Below, in pieces: positions 22,219-31,839 of a DNA stretch of 35,329 bases. Positions within the stretch are counted from its first letter, which is position 1; each line of letters starts with the position of its first letter. The notes beneath the pieces were generated by a model, which was not told the origin of the DNA, ran no database searches, and worked only from the letters and a program-made list of their open reading frames with translations. This DNA comes from JAKEGN01 sp964465665. GTDB taxonomy: Bacteria > Pseudomonadota > Gammaproteobacteria > Steroidobacterales > Woeseiaceae. The position numbers were made by a program, and so were the translations under genes. The stretch lies in NCBI GenBank assembly GCA_964465665.1, contig CAYXKM010000160.1, positions 1-35,329 of the forward strand, written 5' to 3'.

Positions 22219-22467
22219 TCATCCGGACCGACGCAGGTTTCGCGCAAGTCCGTAAAGACTGATCAGCAGCCATGCTGCTTCGACAATAAACGCGGACAGG
22301 TTGAACTGCTGGATCAGTGACACGAGGATTAGCCCGGCGCCTATGGCGTTGCCCAGCGAGAATGCCGGCGACGTGGCCAGTACGCGTTCCGACTGCAGCA
22401 AAAAGTAAAGTAGCAGCACCATCGCCACGCCGATGATGCCGAGCACGTCATGCCACTCATAACTCAT
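22219..22467 (-). CDS. Small membrane protein, CBU_0592 family
   Basis: This 82-residue protein resembles the CBU_0592-type family of small inner-membrane proteins of unknown role. Three hydrophobic segments are visible: GIIGVAMVLLLYFLL, AFSLGNAIGAGLILVSLI and AFIVEAAWLLISLYG, with a basic C-terminus (LARNLRRSG). ATG at 22467 is the start; an AAAGG lies about 12 bases upstream. It is divergent from the RND permease gene. Confidence 0.75.
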   Translation of the reverse strand: MSYEWHDVLGIIGVAMVLLLYFLLQSERVLATSPAFSLGNAIGAGLILVSLIQQFNLSAFIVEAAWLLISLYGLARNLRRSG

Positions 22468-22664
22468 TGGTTTTATTACCTTTTAATTGAGACAGTCCCG
22501 GCGCATTATGCGCCTTGCGGTCAACGTTGCAAAACGATGGCGCGTACAAGTGGCTGAATTACAGCCATAGACTCATTCCAATCTCAACCCCGGCTGCGAC
22601 TCTGCATGAACTCGCAGGCATCCCCTTAGTCTCAAGGATTCACTCGGGGGAGCCGGACAAGAAC

Positions 22665-25600
22665 ATGAATCTCACGGATCTCAGTACGCGGCACTGGCCG
22701 TCCGTTGCTGTCGTCGTCGCTCTGATTGTCCTGTTCGGCGCAATTTCGATAGGCCGGCTGCCGATACAGTTGCTGCCCGTCATCGAGGAACCCCAGATCA
22801 GTGTGGCCAACTTCTGGCGCGCTGCAGCGCCCGAAGAAATGGAAGCAAGCATCATCGAGCCGCAGGAGAACGTGCTGAAAAACACGCCGGGGCTCACCAA
22901 CATCAACTCGTTCGTTACCCGCGGGGCAGGCTTCATCAACCTGACCTTCGCCGTAGGCACCGACATCCAGACGGCCAAGCTCGACGTCATCAACAATCTC
23001 AACCAGGCGCCACCGCGACCGGCGGATGCCATAGAACCGCAGGTATTTGCCGGTGGCGGCGGCCAGACACCGGGCGCGGCTTCGTTGCTCGTCAGGGTGT
23101 TGCCTGACAATCCCGACAAGGAACTCGCCAATTACCAGCAATTGATAGAAGACGCCGTCGAGCCGCGCCTTGCCCGGATTCCCGGCGTGTCGCGGGTCGA
23201 ACTGCAGGGCGAGCAGCCGCGTGAAGTACATATCGTGTTTGATTCCTATCGCGCTGCGGCGCTCGGCATCCAGGTCAGCGACATCATTTCGATCATTTCC
23301 CGCGCGACTGATTCGTCTGGCGGCTTTGCGGATGTCGGGCGCCGCCAGTACACGGTGCGATTCGTCGGGCAGTTCGAACCGGACGATCTCAGTCAGTTGA
23401 TCGTAGGCTGGAGCGGAGAGCGGCCGATCAGCCTGAGCGAAGTGGCAGACGTCGAAATCGTGCCGCGAAAACAGGACGGTTTCACGTTGAGAAACGGGTT
23501 TCCTGCCTACTACATTACGGTGCAGCGGGAATACGACGCCAACACGGTATCGATCCTCGATGGCGTAAACGAAGCCATCGTCGAACTGAACGCCGGCCCG
23601 CTTGCCGAGGCCGGGCTCGAGATCGACCTTAGTTTCGACGCTTCAGTGCATATCCGCCGGGCAATTACATTGGTCCGCAGCAATCTCGGCCTTGGCCTGG
23701 TGCTGGCCGTCGGCATACTTTACTTTCTCATGCGCAACCGGCGCGCGACCCTGCTGGTCGCTGCAACCGTGCCGTTGTCGCTGCTGGTTGCATTCGTCGC
23801 GTTGTCGGTCTTCGACAAGTCGCTCAACGTCATCTCGCTCGCCGGACTTGCGTTCGCGGTGGGCCTGGTCATGGATGCAGCCATCATCACGTTGGAGAAC
23901 ATCGTTCGCTGTCGCCAGGACGGCATGCCCATCCATGAGGCCGTGAGCAAAGGGACGCGGCAGATCACCGGTGCTCTTTTCGCGTCCACAGTGACGAGCG
24001 TCGCCATCTTCCTGCCGGTGTTGTTCATGGAAGGCATGGAAGGGCAGTTGTTCGAGGACCTTGCACTGACGCTGGCCGTTGCCGTGATGGCATCTTTCCT
24101 CGTTGCCATAACCGCCTTGCCGGTTGCTGCAGTCTATTTCCTCAGGGATGCGCACGTCGATCCGTGCAAGCGCTGGTGGGGCTGGACGACTGAAACGGCA
24201 ATGCGCCTTACACGAACACCCATGCTTTGCCGTACCTGGATTGGTGCAATACTCGGTGGATCACTGCTCGCCATTTTCCTGCTGATGCCGAAAGCCAACC
24301 TGCTGCCACAGGCGCCGGCCGATTCGCTGAATGCATTTTTCAACATGCCCCCCGGCGGCACCGTGGATATGTTGAAAACCGAGATTGCCGGGGAGATCGT
24401 GCAGCGGCTGAAGCCCTACATGGATCACGAAAAACAGCCGTACATCCGCGGCTACAACCTGTCGGCTTTCGGCACGTTCAATGCACTTTTCATTTATCCG
24501 CAGGATCCCGCCCGCATCGAAGAAATGATCGATATCGTGCGCGATGAAGTCCTGATCGACCTGCCCGATACGCAGGCTTTCGTGCAGCGCTCGTCGCTCC
24601 TGAACTTCGGGTTCGACGGCGGCCGCAGCATCAATGTCGATATACAGGGACCGGACATCGAGGCCCTGGCGGAGGTCGCCGTTCAGGGCATGGGGATAAT
24701 CAACGAAGCCATTGCCGGGGCCCAGGTGAGGCCGATACCGGGACTGGAGGTTGCCGAGCCGGAACTGCAGCTTGTTCCCATAGATCGCCGTATAACCGCA
24801 GCCGGGCTCGATCGCGCGGCCGTGGCAAACATCATTCGCGCAACGACCAGTGGTACGTTTGTAGGCGAATATTTTGACGGCAACGACCGCCTCGACATGA
24901 TACTGCGGGGCCCGACGTGGCGATCTCCGGAAGAGCTCGCCGACATTCCCATCGCGACGCCGCTGGCGGGGATACAGACACTCGGCGAACTGACGGAGAT
25001 TCGCCGCACGGTCGGTCCGTCACAGCTCCTTCGGGTCGACGGACAGCGAACGCTGACTTTGAGTGTCACACCGCCTGAAGAGATGACGGTGCAGGAAGCA
25101 CTGGACACCCTGCAGGACGTCGTCGGGCCGAGGATCAGGGAGATCCTGCCGGCCGGTGTCAGCCTGCAGTATCGCGGAACTGCGGATCGTCTCGAAGAAG
25201 CATTCGCGCAGACGGGTACCAACCTCATACTCGCAACGACGATACTGTTTTTCATACTCGCGGCGATGTTCCGTTCGCTGCGCGACAGCCTGCTGGTGCT
25301 GATGGTCATGCCGCTCGCCGTTGCCGGCGGCGTTATGGCTTTGAGAACAATGAACCTGTTCACGCCGCAGTCGATGGACCTCCTGACCATGATCGGATTC
25401 ATCATCCTGCTCGGGCTCGTCGTCAACAATGCCATCCTGTTGGTCATGCAAATGCGTGATGGGCAACGGGCAGGCCTTGAAAGAAGCGAGGCAGTCGCAG
25501 AAGCGATACGATTGCGCGCCCGGCCGATTTACATGAGCACGCTGACCAGTATTTTCGGCATGCTGCCGCTGATGCTGATCCCGGGCGTCGGATCGCAGAT

Positions 25601-25769
25601 CTACCGCGGCCTTGCGACCGTCATCATCGGCGGCATGGTCCTGTCAGGAATTTTCACGTTGTTGCTCATACCCAGTTTCCTGCGATTGCCGCCGATTGCG
25701 GACTGGTGGACCCAAAGATCCCGGCGCAGGGGATTTGTCGAAAACCAAGGAGTTCCAGCCGATGCCTAG
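22665..25769 (+). CDS. RND efflux transporter permease (HAE-1/AcrB-like)
   Basis: This inner-membrane proton-driven pump probably exports hydrophobic compounds or drugs. From ATG 22665 it has 1034 residues, full length for the family, with two repeats of six transmembrane segments and two large periplasmic loops. In TM4 the proton-relay motif reads GLVMDAAIITLENI, with Asp404 kept and the second Asp replaced by Ala405. In TM10 it reads GLVVNNAILLV, with Asn921-Asn922 where AcrB has Lys, as in many non-AcrB RND pumps. An in-frame ATG at 22515 would add 50 non-family residues. The adaptor gene overlaps its 3' end. No TolC-like channel gene is in view. Confidence 0.93.
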   Translation: MNLTDLSTRHWPSVAVVVALIVLFGAISIGRLPIQLLPVIEEPQISVANFWRAAAPEEMEASIIEPQENVLKNTPGLTNINSFVTRGAGFINLTFAVGTDIQTAKLDVINNLNQAPPRPADAIEPQVFAGGGGQTPGAASLLVRVLPDNPDKELANYQQLIEDAVEPRLARIPGVSRVELQGEQPREVHIVFDSYRAAALGIQVSDIISIISRATDSSGGFADVGRRQYTVRFVGQFEPDDLSQLIVGWSGERPISLSEVADVEIVPRKQDGFTLRNGFPAYYITVQREYDANTVSILDGVNEAIVELNAGPLAEAGLEIDLSFDASVHIRRAITLVRSNLGLGLVLAVGILYFLMRNRRATLLVAATVPLSLLVAFVALSVFDKSLNVISLAGLAFAVGLVMDAAIITLENIVRCRQDGMPIHEAVSKGTRQITGALFASTVTSVAIFLPVLFMEGMEGQLFEDLALTLAVAVMASFLVAITALPVAAVYFLRDAHVDPCKRWWGWTTETAMRLTRTPMLCRTWIGAILGGSLLAIFLLMPKANLLPQAPADSLNAFFNMPPGGTVDMLKTEIAGEIVQRLKPYMDHEKQPYIRGYNLSAFGTFNALFIYPQDPARIEEMIDIVRDEVLIDLPDTQAFVQRSSLLNFGFDGGRSINVDIQGPDIEALAEVAVQGMGIINEAIAGAQVRPIPGLEVAEPELQLVPIDRRITAAGLDRAAVANIIRATTSGTFVGEYFDGNDRLDMILRGPTWRSPEELADIPIATPLAGIQTLGELTEIRRTVGPSQLLRVDGQRTLTLSVTPPEEMTVQEALDTLQDVVGPRIREILPAGVSLQYRGTADRLEEAFAQTGTNLILATTILFFILAAMFRSLRDSLLVLMVMPLAVAGGVMALRTMNLFTPQSMDLLTMIGFIILLGLVVNNAILLVMQMRDGQRAGLERSEAVAEAIRLRARPIYMSTLTSIFGMLPLMLIPGVGSQIYRGLATVIIGGMVLSGIFTLLLIPSFLRLPPIADWWTQRSRRRGFVENQGVPADA

Positions 25770-26865
25770 GATATTCCGCATGGCTCGCGTCGCAGCGACC
25801 ATCACTGCGACAACTTTGATTCCCTGGGCGGCAACGGCGCAGCAACCACCCGCGAGGATAGTTCAGGTGGCGGAGGTCGTTCGCGCCGAGGTTACGCCGA
25901 CAGTTTCGGTACCTGGAACCATTTACAGTCGCAACGAAGTGCAGATTACGGCCGGCGTTGCCGGCCGGTTGAGCATGGTGGCCGAACCCGGAACGATCAT
26001 CGAGAAAGGAGATGTAGTCGCTCGCATCGACCAGGCAACGTTGCTGTTGCTGCGCGCCGAACAGGAAGCATTACTGCAGCGGGCGGAGATCAGTCTGCGC
26101 CAGCTCGAGAGCCAGTTGCGCCGACAACGTGAGTTGGGCGGATCGAACCTGGTCTCGGAGTTCGAACTCGAACAAACCGAAGCAAATCGTGACCTGGCGC
26201 TGAGCGATGCCAATATTACTCGCGTGCGCATCAGGCAGATCGATGAGCAGATACAGCGATCGGAGACGCGCGCTAATTTTTCCGGCGTCGTCGTCGAACG
26301 AGTGCGCCGCGAAGGCGAGGAAGTTGCCCGAGGTGAAATGCTGGCTCGTCTGACGGATCTGCGTAACCTTGAGGTCCGCGCTTTCGTCCCGTTGAAACAT
26401 CTCTCGCGCACCGTCGTGGGTGATGCCATACGCGTCAACACATCGGATGACAGTTACGATGGTCGTGTCCGGGCACTGGTGCCTACCGGTGATATTCGCT
26501 CGCAGACCTTCGAGGCCATTATCGATCTGCCGGAGCATGCGACGGGCGCCTGGACGGTCGGCCAGCTGGTCAGCGTCGATGTGCCCATTCGTTCCAGTGA
26601 ACTTTCACTGGCCGTGCCACGCGATGCGCTGGTTCTCAGGCAGGGCGGACAGTTTGTGTACCGCATAAATGACGAAAATCGTGCGGAGCGGATCCTCGTC
26701 GAAGTCGGCGACAGTCACGGTGAATTGATTGCAGTTGCCGGGGCGTTGGACGAAGGCGATCGCATTGCGATACGCGGCGCAGAAACCCTGAGCGACGGCG
26801 CAGAGGTCCGGATCCTGATGCCGGAGACGGCTTCGATTGCTCCAGCCGGGGATGACGACGCCTAG
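25762..26865 (+). CDS. RND efflux periplasmic adaptor (membrane fusion protein)
   Basis: This HlyD/AcrA-type adaptor links the upstream permease to an outer-membrane channel. The ATG at 25762 overlaps the permease stop by eight bases and is preceded by AAGGAG, so the genes are coupled. It has 367 residues. A signal peptide (ending about ATAQ), a lipoyl-like half (GRLSMVAEPGTIIEKGDVVARID), a Gln/Leu/Arg-rich coiled-coil hairpin (about 95-160) and the second lipoyl half and beta-barrel follow. The order permease-then-adaptor is the reverse of the common adaptor-first order. It is convergent with the sulfotransferase gene, leaving seven bases between the stops. Confidence 0.92.
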   Translation: MPRIFRMARVAATITATTLIPWAATAQQPPARIVQVAEVVRAEVTPTVSVPGTIYSRNEVQITAGVAGRLSMVAEPGTIIEKGDVVARIDQATLLLLRAEQEALLQRAEISLRQLESQLRRQRELGGSNLVSEFELEQTEANRDLALSDANITRVRIRQIDEQIQRSETRANFSGVVVERVRREGEEVARGEMLARLTDLRNLEVRAFVPLKHLSRTVVGDAIRVNTSDDSYDGRVRALVPTGDIRSQTFEAIIDLPEHATGAWTVGQLVSVDVPIRSSELSLAVPRDALVLRQGGQFVYRINDENRAERILVEVGDSHGELIAVAGALDEGDRIAIRGAETLSDGAEVRILMPETASIAPAGDDDA

Positions 26866-26872
26866 CCGGCAT

Positions 26873-28450
26873 TCATATAGGGATACCCTGCGCCCCGAGG
26901 TAGGCTTTCAGCGGCTCAAGCTGTCGCTCGAAATGCCGCCAGCGATTGACTGACCGGGTATGAGCCCTTTCACGCACCTGGACGGCGCTTGCCGTGGATG
27001 ACGCCGCCGTGTTCTTCTCAAACTCGAGGCAGGCATTCTCGAATTCCAGCCCCAGGCGATCAAGCAGCTTGCGTGTCTCCTGTTCCTGGTTCGACACCAG
27101 GTCTTCATATGTCACTTCGATCAGCCGGTCGCCGAGCAACGATCGCCAGTGCTCCATGAGCCGATTGTACGCGACGTAGTACCGGCCGACATCGTCCAGC
27201 GTGTACGCATACCGGAAATAGGACTGCTTGAACATCGCAAAACAGGCATCCAGAGGATGTCGCCTGAGATGCACCATGCGTGCGTCCGGCATGCCCTTTG
27301 CGATGAAGCCGAGGTAGAGATAATTTTCTGGCAGCTTCTCGATGAACATCGGCTCGTCGCCAAATTTGTACCGCACCGCATCGAAGTAGCGGTCGGCGAT
27401 GTTCGCAGGGGGCCGTTGCGCAGCTGCATTGACGATTTCCGGGCTCATGTTAACGCCGGTTTTCACGCCACTCTCATGGCGCACCGCCATTTGCATGAAA
27501 AATGTTTCAGCAATGCTCCGTACTTGCGAGTGGCTGCCGATGATCCGTTCCGTCAGTGTCGTGCCAGTGCGTGGCAAACCGACGATGAATATCGGTATCT
27601 TCCCCGCGCTTCGCGAGCCCGGCCCGGCAGGTGCCGAATGCATCCAGCGTTCATCGCAAGCGCTCATGACGGTTTCGATAAGAACGAGGTCGGTACTGAC
27701 GTCGTAGGGTGACACGCTTTTTGCTGCGTTCCCTGCCATTTCGTAGTAACGGAATGCTTCCTCCCAGCGCTCGAGGTCTTCGAGTTCCTTGCCCAGTGCG
27801 TAATACAGAAAAATGTTCTTTGGCGGCGGCAGCACCGACGAATTGAGAACCGACTCCATTTGTTCGACGTGCCGAGAGTCCTCAGCTTTCGCCAATTTGC
27901 TCAACTGATAGTGATACCGCTGGTGCTCCGGGTGTTTCCGCAGCAGTGCCTCGTAAATTTCCTTTGCCTCCCCGGTTTTCCCAAGAAATACGCCGCTTTC
28001 GGCAAGACCGGACTGGAACCGTTCGATCTCCGGTTGCAGGTTGCAAGCTGCCCTGTACAGCGGCCACGCCCTCTCATGCAGGTCCAGCCGGGCAAGCGTC
28101 TGCGCCGCCATATCGAGATACAGAGGGCTGTTGCCAAGCAGCGGCACAAACTTGTCGAGGAGCGCCACTGCATCGACGTTGCGGTGTACCCTGGAATGCA
28201 TATCGGCTAGTTCCATTGCCGCGTCATAACGGCGCGGATCCTTTCTCAAAACCCGGAGAAACGATTTTTCCGCGGCCTCGCGACGAGATCGTGCCTTGGC
28301 AGCAAGGCCGGACAGGAAATGACCCTCGGCGCAGTCCTTGTCCAGCTTCAGGATCTGCCGCGCGCAGGCTTCGACGGCCGCCCAGTCGGCTGCCCGGGCC
28401 AGGGTCCTGGCCCTGATGCTGAGTTCATCCTTGCGGTTGGTCGGCTTCAC
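26873..28450 (-). CDS. TPR-containing sulfotransferase (Sulfotransfer_3 type), downstream copy
   Basis: This 525-residue protein has an N-terminal TPR-like superhelix (about 10-245) and a C-terminal sulfotransferase domain. The PAPS 5'-phosphosulfate loop is GLPRTGTT (291-298). The 3'-phosphate region reads VHLRRHPLDACFAMFKQ. A late Arg/His-rich motif (REAHTRSVNRW-like, near the C-terminus) is shared with its neighbour. The start is GTG at 28450 with GAG upstream, 44 bases after the neighbouring paralogue. The acceptor is unknown: such proteins sulfate polysaccharides, lipids or proteins with PAPS as donor. Confidence 0.9.
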   Translation of the reverse strand: MKPTNRKDELSIRARTLARAADWAAVEACARQILKLDKDCAEGHFLSGLAAKARSRREAAEKSFLRVLRKDPRRYDAAMELADMHSRVHRNVDAVALLDKFVPLLGNSPLYLDMAAQTLARLDLHERAWPLYRAACNLQPEIERFQSGLAESGVFLGKTGEAKEIYEALLRKHPEHQRYHYQLSKLAKAEDSRHVEQMESVLNSSVLPPPKNIFLYYALGKELEDLERWEEAFRYYEMAGNAAKSVSPYDVSTDLVLIETVMSACDERWMHSAPAGPGSRSAGKIPIFIVGLPRTGTTLTERIIGSHSQVRSIAETFFMQMAVRHESGVKTGVNMSPEIVNAAAQRPPANIADRYFDAVRYKFGDEPMFIEKLPENYLYLGFIAKGMPDARMVHLRRHPLDACFAMFKQSYFRYAYTLDDVGRYYVAYNRLMEHWRSLLGDRLIEVTYEDLVSNQEQETRKLLDRLGLEFENACLEFEKNTAASSTASAVQVRERAHTRSVNRWRHFERQLEPLKAYLGAQGIPI

Positions 28451-28494
28451 TGGTATCTCGCAGTCGACTGGTTTTGTACAGAGGCAAGTGCCCG

Positions 28495-30078
28495 TTACGC
28501 AATGCTGATTCCATTTTGTTCGAGGTATGACCTGAGCGGCTGCAGTTCCTCCGCAAAGTGCGTCCAGCGATCAACCGAGCGGCTGTGCATCCTTTCACGA
28601 ACCTGTACCGAACTTGCCGTGGTACTGGCTGCCTTGTTTTGTTCGAAATCGAGGCAAGCTTCCTCGAATTCCAGTCCCATCCGATCAAGCAGGATCCGGG
28701 TTTGCTTCTCCTGATCCTTGACCAGATTCTCGTATTGCACTTCGATGACCCTGTCCCCGAGGGTTTCCAGCCAGTGCTGGCGCAGTCTCTCGTGCGCCAC
28801 GTAGTACCGGCCGAGATTCTCCAGTGAATAGGAGAACTTGTATGCCCAGGTGAAGACCTGCTTGTACATGGAGAAGCAGCTGTCCATGGGGTTTCGTCGC
28901 AGGTGAACGATGCGCGCATGCGGATAGGCTTTCGCGATGAATCCGAGGAACAGAAAATTGTAGGGCAGCTTGTCGATGAACATCGGTTTATCGCCGAGCC
29001 GGTATTGCACTGTTTGCAGATAGTCGCGGCCAATCTGTTCAATGTCTTTGGCTGCAGCACCCTCGATCATCGCAGCATTCATGCTCTCCACACTCGACAC
29101 GCCACTGATCTGGCGCAGCACCATTTGCATGAACTGCGTCTCCCCGAGACTTTCGACCTTTGAGTGACTTGAGAGTATGCGATCGGTCAGCGTCGTGCCC
29201 GTGCGCGGCAATCCCACAATAAACATCGGCGTTTTCGCCGCGTAGAGCTCCGGAGTTTCTATGCTTCCGTCATTCAGCCATTGCCTGCTGCAGGTATCGA
29301 TGATCGTGTCGATCAGCTTCAGGTCTTCGCCGATGTCATACTTGGCAACACTCATGACCGCATCGCCGGCTTTCCGATAATACTCGAAAGCTTCGGACCA
29401 GCGTCCGAGGTCCTCGAGTTCCTTGCCTATGGCATAGTAAACAAAGACATTTTTGTCCTGTGGCAACCTTGTCTTTTGCAGCAAGTCCTTCATCTGGTTG
29501 ATGTGCAGGTCATCGGCCGCTTTCGCGAGCCGCGACAAGTAGTAATTGTTGCGCTGATGGTGCGGAAACCGGATAAGGAGTTTCAGATAAACTTCCCTGG
29601 CTTCGTCGATCTTGCCGAGATGCACAGCGCACGACGCCATATTGGCCATGAACAGGTCCACGCCAGGCTGGAGCTGGTTTGCGCGCTGGTACAAGGGCCA
29701 GGCCTTCTCGGCAAGGCCGATCTCCGTGTAAACGGTACCTGCCATGTCCAGGTATCTCGGGCTGTTAGCCAACATGTTTTCGTAGCGAGCGATCAGCTCG
29801 GCAGCCTGTGCATTGCGTCGGCCGATCGAGTGCTGGCCGGCAAGTTCGATTGCAGCGTCATAACGCGTGGGGTCCAGCTGCAGGGCTTTCTCGAAAGCCT
29901 GGGTAGCATTGATCGGCCGGGTGGCTGCCTTTTCGACCAGCCCGATAAGGAAATGGCCTTCCGCGCTGTCCGTGTTCAGGCGAAGTATGTTGGCCGCACA
30001 GGCCTCGACCGTTGCCCAGTCCTGCGCAGGCCATGCACGCCGGGCGAGTGCGCTGAGCTTCTCTATTTGACTGGTCAT
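28495..30078 (-). CDS. TPR-containing sulfotransferase (Sulfotransfer_3 type), upstream copy
   Basis: This is a paralogue of the downstream gene, with 527 residues from ATG 30078 (GGGAAG upstream). Earlier in-frame codons give an Arg-rich, non-homologous N-terminus, so I reject them. TPR-like repeats span about 15-245. The PAPS loop PRTGTT is at 291-296, and IVHLRRNPMDSCFSMYKQ marks the 3'-phosphate site. The two proteins share the same motif order and nearly identical spacing, which points to tandem duplication followed by divergence, possibly for two acceptors. A -10-like TATAAC lies on this strand (complement of 30177-30182) in the divergent gap. Confidence 0.9.
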   Translation of the reverse strand: MTSQIEKLSALARRAWPAQDWATVEACAANILRLNTDSAEGHFLIGLVEKAATRPINATQAFEKALQLDPTRYDAAIELAGQHSIGRRNAQAAELIARYENMLANSPRYLDMAGTVYTEIGLAEKAWPLYQRANQLQPGVDLFMANMASCAVHLGKIDEAREVYLKLLIRFPHHQRNNYYLSRLAKAADDLHINQMKDLLQKTRLPQDKNVFVYYAIGKELEDLGRWSEAFEYYRKAGDAVMSVAKYDIGEDLKLIDTIIDTCSRQWLNDGSIETPELYAAKTPMFIVGLPRTGTTLTDRILSSHSKVESLGETQFMQMVLRQISGVSSVESMNAAMIEGAAAKDIEQIGRDYLQTVQYRLGDKPMFIDKLPYNFLFLGFIAKAYPHARIVHLRRNPMDSCFSMYKQVFTWAYKFSYSLENLGRYYVAHERLRQHWLETLGDRVIEVQYENLVKDQEKQTRILLDRMGLEFEEACLDFEQNKAASTTASSVQVRERMHSRSVDRWTHFAEELQPLRSYLEQNGISIA

Positions 30079-30254
30079 CTTCCCGGGTTCACGTCGTTGC
30101 CACTGCCGTACGGCTCGGGGTGAGCGCCGGACACGCGCGGCCGGACGACGCGTTGGCGCCAAAAATTCGCCCGGTTGTTATACTTCCTGTCGATGTTTTC
30201 ATCGTGAATTGGCCATGCGCGAAGAGTCAGCAAGCTTAGCAGGATGCGGCGGTC

Positions 30255-30707
30255 GTGCCTGAATCCACGGATAGCGTATCCAGCGATCTTGTCTCCTGGA
30301 GCCGCGAGCGGCTGAACCAGGCTGTCGGTGAATTGATCCGGGCCGGCCAATTCGACGGGATCCTTCTCGAAGCAAGACCTGCGTGGGCACATCCGCGAAG
30401 CACTGTCATCGGCAAGGTTCGGGAGCAGGGCGAAAATCATCGTTTTTTCTGGGTTATCTGCGGTGATCCGCCTGTCGACTGCATCAGTTCGACGGTGGCA
30501 GCAACGCCACGAGAAGCCGCCCGGCATTTTGCCATGAAATGGCAACTGGAAGCAGCCCGACATCGTGAGCCGCAGCTTCAAAAAAAGCTGGACCCGGACG
30601 GCAAACGCGACTGGGATGCGATGTGCAATGCACTCGAATCCAGGGCATCGTTACTGTTCGAGCTGATCAACACAGATAGTCTTTGGTTACCGGCAGTCAC
30701 TCGTTAG
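30255..30707 (+). CDS. DUF4826-like small protein
   Basis: This 150-residue soluble protein resembles the DUF4826 family, of unknown function. The family-like core is the FFWVICGDPPVDCI stretch (about 64-77), followed by a helical region ending in LFELINTD. No signal peptide or membrane segment is seen. The start is GTG at 30255, with only a moderate ribosome-binding site. It is divergent from the TPR-sulfotransferases and 49 bases upstream of the sulfotransferase/SEC-C gene, so it may be the first gene of a three-gene unit. Confidence 0.65.
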   Translation: MPESTDSVSSDLVSWSRERLNQAVGELIRAGQFDGILLEARPAWAHPRSTVIGKVREQGENHRFFWVICGDPPVDCISSTVAATPREAARHFAMKWQLEAARHREPQLQKKLDPDGKRDWDAMCNALESRASLLFELINTDSLWLPAVTR

Positions 30708-30756
30708 CGCGCTTTTCGAACCGGGACTACTGCGCACGAACAAGCTGGCACTGACC

Positions 30757-31839
30757 ATGCAAACTACGGACAATTCGATCATGCGCGCAGAAAATGGTGA
30801 ATATCCCTTCGATCGACCAGTGATTTTACTCTCTGCACCACGGTCTGGCAGTACGCTGCTTTTCGAAACGCTGGCCAACAGTGCGGATTTCTGGACTATA
30901 GGCGGTGAGAGTCACGGCGTCTTCGAGGGTATTCGGCAATTCAATCCGAATTCCGGCTCCTGCGACTCCAATGCTCTTTTCGCTGCAGATGCCACAGAGG
31001 AAATTGTGGCAAAAATTCGTGCCGCTTTTCTCAGTCAATTGCGAAGTTCGCAAGGTGTCCGGTACCGTGCACTCCCGGGATCAGAGAGTGTCCTTCCACG
31101 TCTCCTCGAGAAAACACCGAAAAATGCCTTAAGGGTTTCGCTGCTCAACGAGATATTCCCCGACTCGATGTTCATTTATCTCTACCGCAATCCCCGTGAG
31201 AGTATCAGCAGCATGATCGAGGCCTGGCATTCGGGCCGTTTTGTTACCTACAGGAATCTTCCCGGGAGGCGCGCGCCATGGTCACTGCTCTTGCCGCCGG
31301 GCTGGCAACAGCATCACGCCTCGTCGGTCGCCACAATCGCGGCATTTCAGTGGAAGGCAGCCAATACAGCGATCTTGCGGGAACTGGGCCGGTTGGACAG
31401 GGATCGGTGGACCGCAGTGAGTTACGGCCAGCAGGTACTCAGTCCCAGCGAGACGGCGCGGCGTTTGTGTGCATTCTGCGATGTGTCACCGAACGGCATC
31501 ATCTCCAGCCTGTCGGAGAATAAACTAAAGCCATCCCGTTACACAGTGACGATGCCGGAACCGGGCAAATGGCACAAAAATGCGCGCGCCCTTGCCGAGG
31601 TCCTGCCGGATGTTGTCGAAACCGTGCAATTCATACGGGAGGCGGTGCCTGACTTGCCTGATGAGGAATTCGACCTGAACATAGATCCGGCGCTGACGAG
31701 AGTTAATGGGGGTGCAGACGTAACAGATCCCGCATCCGCTGCCGATTCGTCGCGTCGCAATGCCCGTTGTCATTGCGGGTCCGGAAAACGATTCAAGCAT
31801 TGCCACGGGGACCGGCGGCAGTCGGGTGCAAGCCTGTGA
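30757..31839 (+). CDS. Sulfotransferase with C-terminal SEC-C zinc motif
   Basis: This 360-residue protein has a sulfotransferase fold and a SEC-C tail. The PAPS loop is SAPRSGSTLLFE (26-37), with the 3'-phosphate region FIYLYRNPRESISSMIEAW (about 142-160). After an apparently flexible linker (about 318-334) comes a SEC-C-like knuckle, Cys338-x-Cys340-x8-Cys349-His350 within RCHCGSGKRFKHCHG, which should bind one zinc. SEC-C motifs occur in SecA and on diverse proteins as binding tails, so the tail may target this enzyme to a partner. Its TGA overlaps the GTG of the next gene (GTGA), so the hydroxylase is translationally coupled. Confidence 0.88.
   Translation: MQTTDNSIMRAENGEYPFDRPVILLSAPRSGSTLLFETLANSADFWTIGGESHGVFEGIRQFNPNSGSCDSNALFAADATEEIVAKIRAAFLSQLRSSQGVRYRALPGSESVLPRLLEKTPKNALRVSLLNEIFPDSMFIYLYRNPRESISSMIEAWHSGRFVTYRNLPGRRAPWSLLLPPGWQQHHASSVATIAAFQWKAANTAILRELGRLDRDRWTAVSYGQQVLSPSETARRLCAFCDVSPNGIISSLSENKLKPSRYTVTMPEPGKWHKNARALAEVLPDVVETVQFIREAVPDLPDEEFDLNIDPALTRVNGGADVTDPASAADSSRRNARCHCGSGKRFKHCHGDRRQSGASL

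Noticed and set aside
22500..22514. Short palindrome GGCGCA-TTA-TGCGCC between the small membrane protein gene and the RND gene
   Set aside because: Only six base pairs with no T-run or partner copy; too weak to call an operator or terminator.
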